Source of the DNA: Halobacteroides halobius DSM 5150
GTDB lineage: Bacteria > Bacillota > Halanaerobiia > Halobacteroidales > Halobacteroidaceae
Assembly: GCF_000328625.1 (NCBI RefSeq)
Contig: NC_019978.1
Location: 868,001 to 932,000 of the forward strand
Length of the DNA: 64,000 nt
Reading direction: 5' to 3'
The notes beneath the pieces are model-generated. The model was given only the letters and a program-made list of their open reading frames with translations, was not told where the DNA came from and did not search any database. Position 1 is the first letter of the stretch, and every line of letters begins with the position of its first letter. The translations under genes were made by a program, and so were the position numbers. Shown piece after piece: positions 1 through 9,692 of this stretch.

Positions 1-864
1 AAATTAGCCAAGAAGACTACTATAGGAAAACTAGAGTTGATAGCTAGTCAAGAGTCGGCTGATGGAACTGAAAAGTATTTGTTTGAACTTGAGGATGGGA
101 AAAAAATTGAAACGGTTTATCTTCCTGTGCAAGAGGGAAGAAAGAGCATTTGTATATCTACTCAGGTTGGTTGTGCTATGGGATGTAATTTTTGTGCTAC
201 AGGGTTACAAGGGTTAAGTCGTAATCTAACTACTGGTGAAATTGTTAATCAAATTTTAGAAGTTGAACGGATTAAAGAAACTAAAATTACTAATGTAGTA
301 CTAATGGGTATGGGAGAACCACTAGCCAATTATAAGCAAGTTTTAAAGGCTCTTGAGCTAATCAATCATGATTTAGGATTAAATATAGGAATGAGAAAAG
401 TTACCTTATCTACTTGCGGTTTAGTTCCTGAAATAAGAAGATTAGCAGAAGAGAAGTTGCAGCTTACTTTAGCGATTTCACTCCATGCACCTAATAACCA
501 ATTACGTAGTAAGATGATGCCTGTAAATGATAGATATCCTATTCATGATTTAATGGAGGCCTGTGTATATTATATTCAACAAACTAATCGTAGAGTAACA
601 TTTGAATATGCTTTAGTAGCAGGGGTCAATGATTCTCGAAAGCATGCTCAACAATTAGCTACTTTACTAGCTGATAAATTAGTTCATGTGAATTTGATCC
701 CGATTAATAAAGTAGAAAAACTCTCCTATAGCAATCCTAGTAATAAAGCAATTAAACAATTTAAAGAAGAGTTAGATAATCAGGGGATCCCTGTCAGCAT
801 AAGGACTGAAAGAGGAGCTGATATTGATGCAGCTTGTGGTCAATTACAAGCTAAGGAGGACTAA
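1..864 (+). CDS. rlmN: RlmN, dual-specificity rRNA/tRNA adenine C2-methyltransferase (5' end outside window)
   Basis: Radical-SAM enzyme that methylates C2 of A2503 in 23S rRNA and A37 of some tRNAs. The frame is open from base 1, so the N-terminal part lies upstream of the window; the visible 287 residues are most of a roughly 345-residue protein. The CAMGCNFC segment is the CxxxCxxC motif for the 4Fe-4S cluster, GMGEPLANY is the SAM-side GGEP-like motif, and the Cys in DAACGQL near the C terminus is the conserved resolving/methyl-carrier cysteine. It is followed after 2 nt by the FHA gene, so the two are probably co-transcribed with the phosphatase-kinase pair, as rlmN is in Bacillus. The TTG at 37 is internal, not the true start. 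Confidence 0.95.
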   Translation, partial: KLAKKTTIGKLELIASQESADGTEKYLFELEDGKKIETVYLPVQEGRKSICISTQVGCAMGCNFCATGLQGLSRNLTTGEIVNQILEVERIKETKITNVVLMGMGEPLANYKQVLKALELINHDLGLNIGMRKVTLSTCGLVPEIRRLAEEKLQLTLAISLHAPNNQLRSKMMPVNDRYPIHDLMEACVYYIQQTNRRVTFEYALVAGVNDSRKHAQQLATLLADKLVHVNLIPINKVEKLSYSNPSNKAIKQFKEELDNQGIPVSIRTERGADIDAACGQLQAKED

Positions 865-866
865 AA

Positions 867-1616
867 ATGAAGTTTGGATCTAAACTGACTCGAAAGGTAA
901 AAAGTATGTTCTCAGATGATCCTAGAACTTCTTTTAGACAAAGTTTAATCACTAAGATTATATCTGAAATGAAGAATAAACAAAGACGAGGTAAAAGGGG
1001 GATCTATGTTCCTGATTATTACCAAATTAGTATTGCAAAATCTCAAAGCAAACAAATTAATAACAAACTAAAATCTAAAGTCTACCAAACAATTAAATCT
1101 TATATTGAAGATGAAGAATTTAAATTGCGCAATAATTTAAGACTTGATTTTAAATTAGATAAGGATTGTAAGAAAATAGTTATAAAAGGAGAATTTAGGA
1201 TTGCTTCGATAAATGATAGAACATTTAATCATGAAACTAAAACATTTCAAGGTGGAATTTCTGATTTAAAGAAAGAAGATCACACCTCTACTATTAAAAT
1301 TAAGCCATTAAAACGTAAAGAAGCTTATCTTAGATTGTTAATAGATAATAAAGAAAAAGCTTCTTTTGTGCTTGATTCAGTTGAAACTAACATTGGACGT
1401 CAATTAAGTAATGAAATTGTTATATCTGATCGTAGTGTATCTCGAGTTCATGCTCAAATTATCGATAAAAAATATTATTATTTAGTGCGGGATTTAAATA
1501 GTACTAATGGTGTGTTGGTGAATGATGAATTTATAACAGAAAAGCAATTAACTGATGGAGATAAAATCAAATTAGGAGAAGCTATATTAGAATTTTGTTG
1601 TAGTAAAGTAGATTAA
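867..1616 (+). CDS. FHA-domain protein, FhaA-like
   Basis: The last 80 or so residues form a forkhead-associated domain, which binds phosphothreonine peptides: the signatures are IGRQLSNEIVI, the SRVHAQI stretch and LNSTNGVLVN. The basic N-terminal region (about residues 1-115) resembles the DUF3662 domain that precedes FHA in actinobacterial FhaA and related Firmicute proteins; that match is by eye. The start ATG has a strong AAGGAGGA site overlapping the end of rlmN. It sits directly before the PP2C phosphatase and PASTA kinase genes, which suggests it reads threonine phosphorylation set by that pair. It has no transmembrane segment. The usual Bacillus order rlmN-prpC-prkC lacks this gene. 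Confidence 0.85.
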   Translation: MKFGSKLTRKVKSMFSDDPRTSFRQSLITKIISEMKNKQRRGKRGIYVPDYYQISIAKSQSKQINNKLKSKVYQTIKSYIEDEEFKLRNNLRLDFKLDKDCKKIVIKGEFRIASINDRTFNHETKTFQGGISDLKKEDHTSTIKIKPLKRKEAYLRLLIDNKEKASFVLDSVETNIGRQLSNEIVISDRSVSRVHAQIIDKKYYYLVRDLNSTNGVLVNDEFITEKQLTDGDKIKLGEAILEFCCSKVD

Positions 1617-1669
1617 GTAGACATATATTATTACTATAATTTCAGGTAATGTTTAAGTGAGGTGAGATT

Positions 1670-2383
1670 ATGAGCTGTGGAGTTCGATCAGAGCGGGGAA
1701 AGGTTAGAGATAAGAATGAAGATAATTATTTAACAATGACTACTAAAGATGATTTAAAGGTTATTGCGGTAGCAGATGGTATGGGGGGACATCAGGGAGG
1801 TAGAATCGCTAGTTCTGTAGCTATTGAAGTAGTAGAGAATTATGAGTTTACCAAATCGAATTTAAAAACTGATATTGATAATTGTATTAAATTAGCTAAT
1901 AAAAAGATTTTACAAAAGGCTAATGATAATTTAAAATATAATGGAATGGGTACTACTTTGACTTTGGGGATAATTAAAGATAAAATATTAATAATTGGGC
2001 ATGTTGGTGATAGTAGAGCCTACTTATATTCTGAAAATCAATTAAAACAAATTACTAATGATCATTCGTATGTAAATGAATTAGTAAAAAAGAATATAAT
2101 TAGTTCACAAGAGGCTGATAAACATCCTAAGAGAAACTTATTAACCAGAGCTTTAGGAACAAATCAGGAAGTTAAAGTGGATATAATAGAGCTAGAATTA
2201 AAGGATAAAGATTTAGTTTTACTCTGTTCGGATGGAGCAACAGAAATGTTATCTAAGCAAGATTTAATTAAGGTGATCAACAAAAATTCTACATTACAAG
2301 ATAAGGCAAATAAAGTGGTTGATATGGCTAATCAAGCAGGAGGCTACGATAATATTACAGTCTTGTTCTATCAAATTAAGTAG
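1670..2383 (+). CDS. stp: PP2C-family Ser/Thr protein phosphatase (Stp/PrpC)
   Basis: Mn/Mg-dependent protein phosphatase that reverses phosphorylation by the adjacent PASTA kinase. Metal-binding PP2C motifs are all present: the N-terminal RDKNEDNY, ADGMGGHQGG, GHVGDSRAYL, CSDGATEML and GGYDNITVL. At 237 residues it has the compact size of bacterial Stp/PrpC with no extra domains and no membrane segment. ATG at 1670 follows a GAGGTGA site. It lies between the FHA gene and the kinase, 58 nt before the kinase start, in the conserved phosphatase-kinase order. Partner and substrate assignments are from the family; the enzyme class is clear. Confidence 0.93.
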   Translation: MSCGVRSERGKVRDKNEDNYLTMTTKDDLKVIAVADGMGGHQGGRIASSVAIEVVENYEFTKSNLKTDIDNCIKLANKKILQKANDNLKYNGMGTTLTLGIIKDKILIIGHVGDSRAYLYSENQLKQITNDHSYVNELVKKNIISSQEADKHPKRNLLTRALGTNQEVKVDIIELELKDKDLVLLCSDGATEMLSKQDLIKVINKNSTLQDKANKVVDMANQAGGYDNITVLFYQIK

Positions 2384-2441
2384 GTTAATTTATTTGTACT
2401 AGTCATATAAAATTGTCAGTTTAACTTTTGGGGTGACAGGG

Positions 2442-4331
2442 ATGATTGGAAGAGTTTTAAATGGAAGATATAAATTATTAGAGAGAATTGGTGCCGGTGG
2501 GATGGCTATTGTTTACTTAGGTAAAGATAAATTATTAGACCGTAAAGTAGCAATTAAGGTATTACAACCACAATTTGCTGATAATAAAAAGGCAGTAAGA
2601 AGATTTAATCATGAAGCTAAAGCGGTAGCTAGTTTGTCTCATCCTAATATTGTTAATATTTTTGATATTGGTCAAGAAGATAATCTACATTATATAGTAA
2701 TGGAGTATATTACTGGTTATGATTTAAAAGAGGTTTTAAAGAAACAAGGAAGGTTAGAATTAGATCGAGCAGTTAAAATTACTAAGGGTGTATGTCGAGC
2801 TTTAATTAAAGCACATCGCAATAATATTGTTCATTGTGATATAAAACCACATAATATTTTATTAACAGAAGATGATACAGTGAAGGTAACTGATTTTGGG
2901 ATTGCACAGGCAGTAACAGATGCAACTATGGCTCAGACTAGTTCTATTTTAGGTTCTGCTCATTATCTTTCTCCTGAGCAAGCTGAAGGGAAAAAAGTTA
3001 GTACTAAATCTGATATTTACTCCCTAGGGATTGTTTTATATGAATTAGTAACTGGAGAAGTACCATTTGGTGGTGAAAGCTCTGTATCTATAGCTTTAAA
3101 GCATGTTGAAGAGGAGCCTCCTTCGCCTAAAAAGAGAAATGCTGATATACCTGATAAATTGAAAGAAATCATTTTGCGAGCTATGGCTAAAGAAACTAAG
3201 GATAGATATAATTCAGCAGCTGAGATGTTGCGTGATTTAAAAGAAGTTTCTAATGATTTAGATACTGCTCAAAGAGTATCTAATCAAGAAACAATGGTAA
3301 TTTCTAGAGATAAAATTAATAGTAAGGAAGAAAATCAAGATTTAGAGGATGATTCAAAAGTGGCATCAAAAGAGGAAAACAATGAAAAAGGTAGAGGGTT
3401 ATTTTTCACTTTAGGAATAATAGGTCTTATTTTAACTATTGTATTAGGAACTGGTTATTACTTTTTAATGGACTATTTAACTGTTCCTAAAGTAACTGTT
3501 CCTAATATTATAAAAAAAGACCTCCAGGAAGCTAAAGAAGAATTAGAGAAAAAAGGCTTAAGATTTGATATCTATTATAAGACTTATAGCAATAGAGTAG
3601 CCCAAGATCATATCATCTCACAAAGCCCTCAGTCAGGGAGTGTGGTTAGAAAAAATCGGATAATAGAGGTAGTAGTTAGTAAGGGGGCCAAACTAGTAAA
3701 AGTTCCTAATCTAACTAATAAAACTTTACGGTATGCTAAAGTGAGTTTATCTAAATCAGCTTTGAAATTAGGCACTATAACAAAGAAGTATAGTAATCAA
3801 GTTCCTGAAGAACAGGTTATTTCTCAAACACCTAAAGCCAAAACTAAAGTGGAGTCTAATACTAAAGTTCAATTAGTAGTTAGTAAAGGAAGAAAGCCTA
3901 AAAAAGTAATAGTACCTAGTGTAGTAGGTTTAAGAAAAGAAGAAGGAATTAGTAAGTTAAGGGAACGTAATTTGATCTTAGGTCAAATAATCAATAAGAA
4001 GAGTTTAAATTATCTTAAAGGGGAAATTATAGCTCAACAGCCAAGTGCTGGAAGTAAATTAATGGAAGGTTCTACTGTAAAATTAATTGTTAGTAGTGGA
4101 ATTAGAAATCCATATAATGCTCAGGTTAAAACTTCGGTTGTTAGAACTTATATTCCACCAGGTCAAAAAAGAGAGGTTAAAATTGTAGTTAAAGATGATA
4201 ATGGCAGAAGGATTGTTTATCAAAAAGTACATCAACCTAAAGATAGAATTGAAAAACAGATTATTACTGTAGGTTCAGCAATTATTAGAGTATATATTGA
4301 TGGACGGTTAAATATAGAAAAAAGATTATAA
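2442..4331 (+). CDS. prkC: PASTA-domain Ser/Thr protein kinase (PrkC/StkP type)
   Basis: Membrane receptor kinase sensing muropeptides or lipid II and controlling cell-wall, division and germination functions in Firmicutes. Cytoplasmic kinase domain is about residues 10-265: glycine loop GAGGMAIVYLG, catalytic HCDIKPHN, DFGIAQA and the SPEQ segment. One transmembrane helix lies near residues 321-345. Three PASTA repeats follow, each ending in a VVSKG-like strand, then a 75-residue C-terminal segment with no PASTA features that looks beta-rich. I place the start at ATG 2442, because GGGGTG at 2430-2435 is a ribosome-binding site for it; GTG 2433 is inside that site. Transcribed with stp upstream and rsgA downstream. 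Confidence 0.95.
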   Translation: MIGRVLNGRYKLLERIGAGGMAIVYLGKDKLLDRKVAIKVLQPQFADNKKAVRRFNHEAKAVASLSHPNIVNIFDIGQEDNLHYIVMEYITGYDLKEVLKKQGRLELDRAVKITKGVCRALIKAHRNNIVHCDIKPHNILLTEDDTVKVTDFGIAQAVTDATMAQTSSILGSAHYLSPEQAEGKKVSTKSDIYSLGIVLYELVTGEVPFGGESSVSIALKHVEEEPPSPKKRNADIPDKLKEIILRAMAKETKDRYNSAAEMLRDLKEVSNDLDTAQRVSNQETMVISRDKINSKEENQDLEDDSKVASKEENNEKGRGLFFTLGIIGLILTIVLGTGYYFLMDYLTVPKVTVPNIIKKDLQEAKEELEKKGLRFDIYYKTYSNRVAQDHIISQSPQSGSVVRKNRIIEVVVSKGAKLVKVPNLTNKTLRYAKVSLSKSALKLGTITKKYSNQVPEEQVISQTPKAKTKVESNTKVQLVVSKGRKPKKVIVPSVVGLRKEEGISKLRERNLILGQIINKKSLNYLKGEIIAQQPSAGSKLMEGSTVKLIVSSGIRNPYNAQVKTSVVRTYIPPGQKREVKIVVKDDNGRRIVYQKVHQPKDRIEKQIITVGSAIIRVYIDGRLNIEKRL

Positions 4332-4361
4332 TAACTAAATTTACTAAAAGGGAGAGTGATT

Positions 4362-5252
4362 ATGCAGCAAGGAAGAGTTCTTAAAGCACATGGTGGATAC
4401 TTTTTTGTTTATGATGCTACAACAGATAAAGTATATCAATCTAAGATCAGAGGAAGATTAAAACAAAGAGATGTTGAGGTAATTGCAGGTGATAAAGTAA
4501 AATTTGCTATTTTAAATGATGGGAGTGGGATAGTAGAAGAGAGGCTACCTAGGGAGAATTCTTTATTTCGTCCTCCAATAGCTAATGTAGAACAAGTTGT
4601 GATTACTGTTTCTATCTCTAATCCTGATTTGCATTTTAAATTATTAGATAGATTATTAATTTTAGGTAGGGCAGCTGATTTAGAAATTGTAATCTGTGTC
4701 AATAAAATTGATTTAGTAGGAATTAAGAAAGCTCGAAAGATAATGGAGTATTATAAAGAGATTGGTTATAATATTTTATACACCAGTGCTGAAGAAGAAA
4801 TAAATCTTGGGCAATTAGAGGAAGTTTTACAAGATAAGATTTCTGTTTTTGCAGGCCCTTCTGGAGTAGGTAAATCAAGTTTATTAAATGCTATTCAGCC
4901 TGACTTGAAGTTAAGAACTGGTAAAGTAAGTGATAAAATAAAGCGTGGGAGACATACAACAAGGAAAGTAGAATTGCTGTCTTTGGATAGAGGAGGATGG
5001 GTAGCTGATACACCAGGCTTTAGTGCACTTGATATTACTTTTATTAGGTCTAGAGAGTTACATTATTTCTTTGTTGAAATGCTTAATTATATTAATCAGT
5101 GTAAATTTTCCTCTTGTTCACATAGTCATGAACCACAATGTGCTGTAAAGGAAGCTGTAGATAACGGAAATATTGCTCAACATCGATATGATCATTATTT
5201 AGAATTTTTATCAGAAATTGAAGAAAAAGAAGCAGAATGGTGGAGGGGATAA
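4362..5252 (+). CDS. rsgA: RsgA, small-subunit ribosome assembly GTPase
   Basis: Circularly permuted GTPase that helps late 30S maturation (YloQ/CpgA in Bacillus). An OB-fold makes up about residues 1-70. The permuted G motifs appear in the expected order: G4 NKIDL, then G1 GPSGVGKSS, then G3 DTPG. The C-terminal zinc knuckle is visible as Cys residues in [14 protein letters not shown]. The start ATG 4362 is preceded by AAAGGGAGAG; an in-frame GTG at 4356 is too close to that site. The stop of this gene is 1 nt before the ATG of rpe, so the two are translationally linked. Bacillus CpgA is a PrkC substrate, which fits the position after the kinase. Confidence 0.96.
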   Translation: MQQGRVLKAHGGYFFVYDATTDKVYQSKIRGRLKQRDVEVIAGDKVKFAILNDGSGIVEERLPRENSLFRPPIANVEQVVITVSISNPDLHFKLLDRLLILGRAADLEIVICVNKIDLVGIKKARKIMEYYKEIGYNILYTSAEEEINLGQLEEVLQDKISVFAGPSGVGKSSLLNAIQPDLKLRTGKVSDKIKRGRHTTRKVELLSLDRGGWVADTPGFSALDITFIRSRELHYFFVEMLNYINQCKFSSCSHSHEPQCAVKEAVDNGNIAQHRYDHYLEFLSEIEEKEAEWWRG

Positions 5253-5253
5253 T

Positions 5254-5907
5254 ATGATTAAAGTAGCACCATCTATTTTAGCAGCAGATTTTAGTAAACT
5301 AAAGCAAGAAATTGAAACAGTTAAAGAGGCTGAATACCTTCATTTGGATGTAATGGATGGCCATTTTGTACCTAATATTACCATTGGCCCGTTAGTTATA
5401 GATTCAATTCAAAATATTACCAATCAAATGTTAGATGTTCATTTAATGATCGAGAATCCTGATCAGTATATTCCAGATTTTGCTGAAGCTGGAGCAGATA
5501 TTATAAGTGTTCATGCTGAGGCCTGTCCTCATTTGCATCGAACTGTTCAAAATATTAAAAAGCAAGGGGTTAAGGCTGCAGTTGCGTTAAATCCTGCAAC
5601 TCCCTTAGCTGCAATTAAGCATGTACTAACGGAATTAGATATGGTTTTATTAATGACAGTTAATCCTGGGTTTGGTGGTCAATCTTTTATTTCTGAAGTA
5701 CTTCCTAAAATTAGACAATTAAAAGAAATGATTGATAATCATAATTTAGATATTGATATTCAAGTAGATGGTGGAGTTAAGCCAGGTACTACAGCTGTAG
5801 ATGTTATAGAAGCTGGGGCCAATGTTTTGGTAGCAGGTTCAGCTATTTTTGGTGCTGATGATAGAAGTCAAGTTATTGCTGGTTTAAAAGTTAAAAATAA
5901 GGTTTGA
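5254..5907 (+). CDS. rpe: Ribulose-phosphate 3-epimerase
   Basis: Interconverts ribulose 5-phosphate and xylulose 5-phosphate in the pentose phosphate pathway. The N terminus [16 protein letters not shown] is the conserved family start, with the substrate and metal residues in [12 protein letters not shown], the DVHLMI strand, [10 protein letters not shown] and the phosphate-binding VDGGV and VAGSAIFG segments. The start is ATG 5254, preceded by GGAGGGG inside the end of rsgA; the longer frame from 5218 adds a Lys-rich stretch absent from the family. Length 217 residues is normal. Its stop codon overlaps the -35 box of the riboflavin operon promoter. Confidence 0.96.
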   Translation: MIKVAPSILAADFSKLKQEIETVKEAEYLHLDVMDGHFVPNITIGPLVIDSIQNITNQMLDVHLMIENPDQYIPDFAEAGADIISVHAEACPHLHRTVQNIKKQGVKAAVALNPATPLAAIKHVLTELDMVLLMTVNPGFGGQSFISEVLPKIRQLKEMIDNHNLDIDIQVDGGVKPGTTAVDVIEAGANVLVAGSAIFGADDRSQVIAGLKVKNKV

Positions 5908-5932
5908 TTTATTAAATAAAGACTAGTATAAT
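5904..5932 (+). promoter_or_regulatory. Sigma-A promoter of the riboflavin operon
   Basis: TTGATT at 5904-5909 and a perfect TATAAT at 5927-5932 are separated by 17 nt. The start of transcription would fall about 20 nt before the FMN aptamer. The -35 box overlaps the last codons of rpe. Confidence 0.8.
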
Positions 5933-5958
5933 AAAAATAAGTAAAATTTAATAATAGT

Positions 5959-6071
5959 ACTTTCTTCGGGAACAGGTGCAAATCCTAACCGGCGGTAATA
6001 ACCCGCGAGCGAATAGCTGATCTGGTGAAATTCCAGAGTCGACAGTATAGTCTGGCAGGGAGGAGAAGTTA
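5959..6071 (+). promoter_or_regulatory. FMN riboswitch (RFN element)
   Basis: The conserved RFN core is readable: CTTCGGGAACAGGTG at the 5' side, ACCGGCGGT, CCCGCGAGC, TGATCTGGTG, AATTCCAGAGTCGAC and GTATAGTCTGGCAGGGAGGAGAAG at the 3' side closing the P1 stem with the first segment. It binds FMN and, with the terminator that follows, stops transcription of ribD-E-BA-H when flavin is plentiful. Confidence 0.96.
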
Positions 6072-6086
6072 AGATCAAGTATATTT

Positions 6087-6125
6087 TAAGGTTCCTGAAG
6101 TATTAACTTAGGGAGCCTTTTTTTA
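6087..6125 (+). terminator. Riboswitch-controlled intrinsic terminator
   Basis: GGTTCCTGAAG and CTTAGGGAGCC form an 11-pair stem (with G-U pairs and one mismatch) around a TATTAA loop, followed by a run of seven or more T. It is placed between the FMN aptamer and ribD, the expected expression platform. Confidence 0.88.
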
Positions 6126-6163
6126 GTTTATTAAATGATGGTTGATTGATGGAGGGTGATGGA

Positions 6164-7255
6164 ATGAATGATCAACAATATATGAAACAGGCTTTACGAT
6201 TAGCAAAGCAGGCGCAAGGAAGGACAAGTCCTAATCCATTAGTAGGAGCTATAATTGTTAAAGAAGGGGAAATTATAGGCCAGGGGTATCATCATTACGC
6301 TGGTGGGGCTCACGCTGAAGTCAATGCATTAGAAGATGCTAAAGAAGAGGTTGTAGGCTCTACTATGTATGTTACTTTAGAACCTTGTACACATTATGGT
6401 AAAACTCCTCCTTGTACTGAAACTATTATTGAAGCTGGGATTAAACGAGTTGTAATTGCTATGAAAGATCCTAATCCTAAGGTAGCAGGTCAAGGGGTTG
6501 AAAGATTAAGACGAGCAGGGGTTGAAGTAGATGTTGGTTTATTAGCAGTTGAAGCTAAAGAATTAAATGAAATTTTTATTAAATATATTACGACTAAACG
6601 ACCTTTTGTTATATTAAAGAATGCTGTAACTTTAGACGGGAAGATAGCTACTAAAACTGGTGATTCTAAATGGATTACCGGTACAAAGTCAAGAGAATTT
6701 GTCCATAAATTAAGGGATCAAGTAGATGCTATTTTAGTAGGGATTGGAACAGTCTTATCAGATAATCCTAGATTAACAACTAGGTTATCTCAAGGTGGTC
6801 AAGATCCAATTAGAATTATTTTAGATAGTAAGTTACGAATTTCTTCTGAAGCAAAAGTTATTAAACAAGAATCTAAGGCTAAAACAATAGTTGCTACTAC
6901 TGATCAGGCTTCTTTAGAGAAAAAAGAAGAGTTAGAAAAAAATGGAGTTAAGGTAGTTAAGGTTGGTAATAAAGCAGTTGATTTAGAGCTATTACTAGAA
7001 GAATTAGGCAAGCAAGAAATTACCAGTTTATTAGTAGAAGGAGGTAGTCAAGTTAATGCTTCCTTTTGGGAGGCAAACTTAGTAGATAAGTTATATTATT
7101 TTATAGCTCCTAAAATTATAGGGGGTAGCGAAGCTATATCAGTAGTAACAGGTGCTGGAGTAGAGAAGGTTAAAGATGGAGTCAAACTTGATATTAAGAC
7201 AATTAAAGAAGTTGGAGATGATATATTAATGATAGGTTATCCAGATTATAAGTAG
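6164..7255 (+). CDS. ribD: RibD, bifunctional pyrimidine deaminase/reductase of riboflavin synthesis
   Basis: Carries out the second and third steps of riboflavin synthesis. The N-terminal cytidine-deaminase-like domain (about residues 1-145) shows the zinc motif HAEVNAL and PCTHYGKTPPC. The C-terminal reductase domain begins at about residue 150 with RPFVILKNAVTLDGKIAT and includes VEGGSQVNASF. The start is ATG 6164, 6 nt after GGAGGGTG; TTG 6146 and ATG 6149 upstream lie before or in that site. First gene after the FMN riboswitch, followed 11 nt later by ribE. Confidence 0.97.
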   Translation: MNDQQYMKQALRLAKQAQGRTSPNPLVGAIIVKEGEIIGQGYHHYAGGAHAEVNALEDAKEEVVGSTMYVTLEPCTHYGKTPPCTETIIEAGIKRVVIAMKDPNPKVAGQGVERLRRAGVEVDVGLLAVEAKELNEIFIKYITTKRPFVILKNAVTLDGKIATKTGDSKWITGTKSREFVHKLRDQVDAILVGIGTVLSDNPRLTTRLSQGGQDPIRIILDSKLRISSEAKVIKQESKAKTIVATTDQASLEKKEELEKNGVKVVKVGNKAVDLELLLEELGKQEITSLLVEGGSQVNASFWEANLVDKLYYFIAPKIIGGSEAISVVTGAGVEKVKDGVKLDIKTIKEVGDDILMIGYPDYK

Positions 7256-7266
7256 GAGGTGTTGGT

Positions 7267-7923
7267 GTGTTTACAGGAATAGTAGAAGAATTAGGAATAA
7301 TAAAAAGAATTAACCGAGGTAGTAAATCGATTGAATTAACTATTAAAGCTAATAAGGTATTAGATGATGTTCAAATAGGAGATAGCATTGCTACTAATGG
7401 TGTGTGTTTAACAGTGACTAACTTTGATCAACAGCAATTTAGTGTAGATGTAATGCCTGAGACAATGCGCAAATCTAGTCTTGGTCAATTAAAAACAGGA
7501 GATCAAGTTAATTTAGAACGGGCTTTGCAGGTAGGAGATAGATTAGGAGGCCATTTAGTTTCAGGGCATATTGATGGCTTAGGGGAGATTGTTAAAGAGC
7601 AAAGAGAAGACAAGGCAGTTATTATTTCTATTAAGCCTAATGCTGAATTATTAAAGTATATTATTCCTAAAGGTTCAATAGCAATAGATGGTATAAGTTT
7701 AACAATAGCCGAATTAAAAGATACTATTTTTTCAGTTTCTTTAATTCCCCATACTGCTGAAATTACTGTGCTAGGTAATAAAGGAGTAGGTGATCAAGTT
7801 AATTTAGAAGCAGATATGATAGGTAAGTATGTGCAGCGAATGATTGATTACCAAGAAGAAGAGAAGACTGGTAATGATATAGATAAGGATTTGTTAAGAA
7901 AGAATGGTTTTTTATTAGCTTAA
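7267..7923 (+). CDS. ribE: Riboflavin synthase, alpha subunit
   Basis: Dismutates two 6,7-dimethyl-8-ribityllumazine molecules to riboflavin. The start MFTGIVEELG is the family hallmark, and the protein has two lumazine-binding barrels (about 1-96 and 97-190), with the repeated pattern DSIATNGVCLTV in the first and GSIAIDGISLTI in the second. The GTG start at 7267 follows AGGAGGTG. A C-terminal extension after about residue 195 is typical. Located between ribD and ribBA in the riboflavin operon. Confidence 0.96.
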   Translation: MFTGIVEELGIIKRINRGSKSIELTIKANKVLDDVQIGDSIATNGVCLTVTNFDQQQFSVDVMPETMRKSSLGQLKTGDQVNLERALQVGDRLGGHLVSGHIDGLGEIVKEQREDKAVIISIKPNAELLKYIIPKGSIAIDGISLTIAELKDTIFSVSLIPHTAEITVLGNKGVGDQVNLEADMIGKYVQRMIDYQEEEKTGNDIDKDLLRKNGFLLA

Positions 7924-7940
7924 GCTAGGGAGTGAATAAT

Positions 7941-9158
7941 ATGAAATTTAATACCATTGAAGAAGCAATTACTGATATTAAAGCAGGAAAGATGATAATT
8001 GTAGTAGATGATGAAGATAGAGAGAATGAGGGTGATTTAGTTCTAGCAGCAGAATATGCTACTCCAGAGAGTATTAACTTTATGGCTACTTATGCTCGTG
8101 GTTTAATTTGCACCCCAATGACTAGTCAGCGCTTACAAGAATTAGACTTGGAACAGATGGTAGAAGAAAATACTGATAGTCATGAGACTGCTTTTACTGT
8201 TTCAGTAGATTATAAAGATACCACTACTGGTATTTCAGCTTTTGAACGATCTCAGACTATTCAAGCTTTATTAGCTGATAATGTAGACCCATCTGATTTT
8301 AATAAGCCAGGTCATGTGTTTCCCTTAAAGGCTAAGGATGGAGGAGTATTAAGAAGAGCTGGGCATACGGAGGCAGCAGTTGATCTAGCTAGATTAGCCG
8401 GTTCTAAAGCTGCTGGAGTGATCTGTGAAATTATGTCTGATGATGGTACAATGGCTAGAGTGCCAGAGTTGATGGAGTTTGCTAAAGAACATAATTTAAA
8501 GATAATTACTATTGAAGATTTAATTAAATATCGAATGAAGCAAGATAAATTAATAGAACGTGTTGCCCAAGTAGATTTACCTACTAAATTTGGTGAATTT
8601 AAAGCTATTGGTTATGAGACTAAGATTGATGATAAATGTCATGTAGCAATTATTAAAGGAGATATAGAAAATAAAGAGAATGTATTAGTTAGAGTTCATT
8701 CTGAGTGCTTAACTGGTGATGCTTTAGGATCATTACGTTGTGATTGTCGAGATCAGTTAATGAAGGCTTTAGAACGTATTGAAAAAGAAGGTAGGGGAGT
8801 CGTTCTTTATATGCGCCAAGAAGGAAGAGGAATAGGATTAGCTAATAAACTAAAAGCTTATCAACTACAAGATGAGGGAAAAGATACTGTTGAAGCTAAC
8901 AGAGAATTGGGATTTGATGATGATATGAGAGACTATGGTATTGGGGCTCAAATCTTAGCTGATTTAGGTTTAAGTAATATTCAATTAATGACTAATAACC
9001 CACGTAAAATTGTAGGGTTAGAAGGTTATGGTTTAGAAGTTACAAAAAGAGTTCCCCATCAGATAGTAGCCAATGATGTTAATAAAGATTATCTAAATAC
9101 TAAAAAAGAAAAATTAGGTCATATGTTAAATCAAGAGCTATTAAGGAGGAATAAATAA
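7941..9158 (+). CDS. ribBA: RibBA, DHBP synthase / GTP cyclohydrolase II fusion
   Basis: Provides both precursors of the lumazine: 3,4-dihydroxy-2-butanone 4-phosphate from ribulose 5-phosphate and the pyrimidine from GTP. DHBP synthase domain is about residues 1-200, with the acidic site [11 protein letters not shown] and the GHVFPLKA and [11 protein letters not shown] motifs. GTP cyclohydrolase II domain is residues 205-400, with the zinc cysteines in [14 protein letters not shown] and the RQEGRGIGL and NNPRKI motifs. ATG 7941 has AGGGAG upstream; GTG 7932 is inside that site. The TAATG overlap with ribH indicates translational coupling. Confidence 0.97.
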   Translation: MKFNTIEEAITDIKAGKMIIVVDDEDRENEGDLVLAAEYATPESINFMATYARGLICTPMTSQRLQELDLEQMVEENTDSHETAFTVSVDYKDTTTGISAFERSQTIQALLADNVDPSDFNKPGHVFPLKAKDGGVLRRAGHTEAAVDLARLAGSKAAGVICEIMSDDGTMARVPELMEFAKEHNLKIITIEDLIKYRMKQDKLIERVAQVDLPTKFGEFKAIGYETKIDDKCHVAIIKGDIENKENVLVRVHSECLTGDALGSLRCDCRDQLMKALERIEKEGRGVVLYMRQEGRGIGLANKLKAYQLQDEGKDTVEANRELGFDDDMRDYGIGAQILADLGLSNIQLMTNNPRKIVGLEGYGLEVTKRVPHQIVANDVNKDYLNTKKEKLGHMLNQELLRRNK

Positions 9159-9631
9159 TGGAAAACATAGGTAAAGTATATGAAGGAGATTTAGTAGGTT
9201 CAGGTTTAAAATTTGGAGTTGTAGTAGGTAGATTTAATGAATTTATCTCTAGTAAATTATTAACTGGAGCTTTAGATGCTTTAAAACGACATAAAGTTGC
9301 TCAGGAGGATATTGAAGTCTCTTGGGTACCAGGTGCTTTTGAAATTCCATTAGTGGCAAGAAAGATGGCTAGTAGTGGAAATTATGATGCAGTTATTTGT
9401 TTAGGAACAGTAATCAGAGGTGATACTCCTCATTTTGATTATGTATGTTCTGAGGCATCTAAAGGAATAGCTAAAGCTAGTTTTGATACAGATTTACCAG
9501 TTATGTTTGGGATTATTACTACAGATACTATTGAACAAGCTATTGAAAGAGCAGGTACTAAAGCAGGAAATAAAGGTTGGGAAGCTGCAATGGGAGCTTT
9601 AGAGATGGCAAATTTAATGAGCGAATTATAA
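9158..9631 (+). CDS. ribH: Lumazine synthase
   Basis: Condenses the RibBA and RibD products to 6,7-dimethyl-8-ribityllumazine, the substrate of RibE; family members form 60-mer or pentameric shells. Motifs seen are [36 protein letters not shown] with the catalytic His, and the FGIITTDT segment. Starts by overlapping the ribBA stop codon. Length 157 residues is usual. Last gene of the operon, closed by a strong terminator. Confidence 0.97.
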   Translation: MENIGKVYEGDLVGSGLKFGVVVGRFNEFISSKLLTGALDALKRHKVAQEDIEVSWVPGAFEIPLVARKMASSGNYDAVICLGTVIRGDTPHFDYVCSEASKGIAKASFDTDLPVMFGIITTDTIEQAIERAGTKAGNKGWEAAMGALEMANLMSEL

Positions 9632-9648
9632 TTAAAATTTCTTAGTAG

Positions 9649-9678
9649 AAAAGGGCTATCCAAGTGGATGGCCCTTTT
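9649..9678 (+). terminator. Terminator between ribH and the convergent ymaF-like gene
   Basis: Nine-pair stem GGGCTATCC / GGATGGCCC with an AAGT loop, flanked by AAAA and TTTT, so it can work for both strands. Confidence 0.88.
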
Positions 9679-9692
9679 CCAAAATTGAGGAT

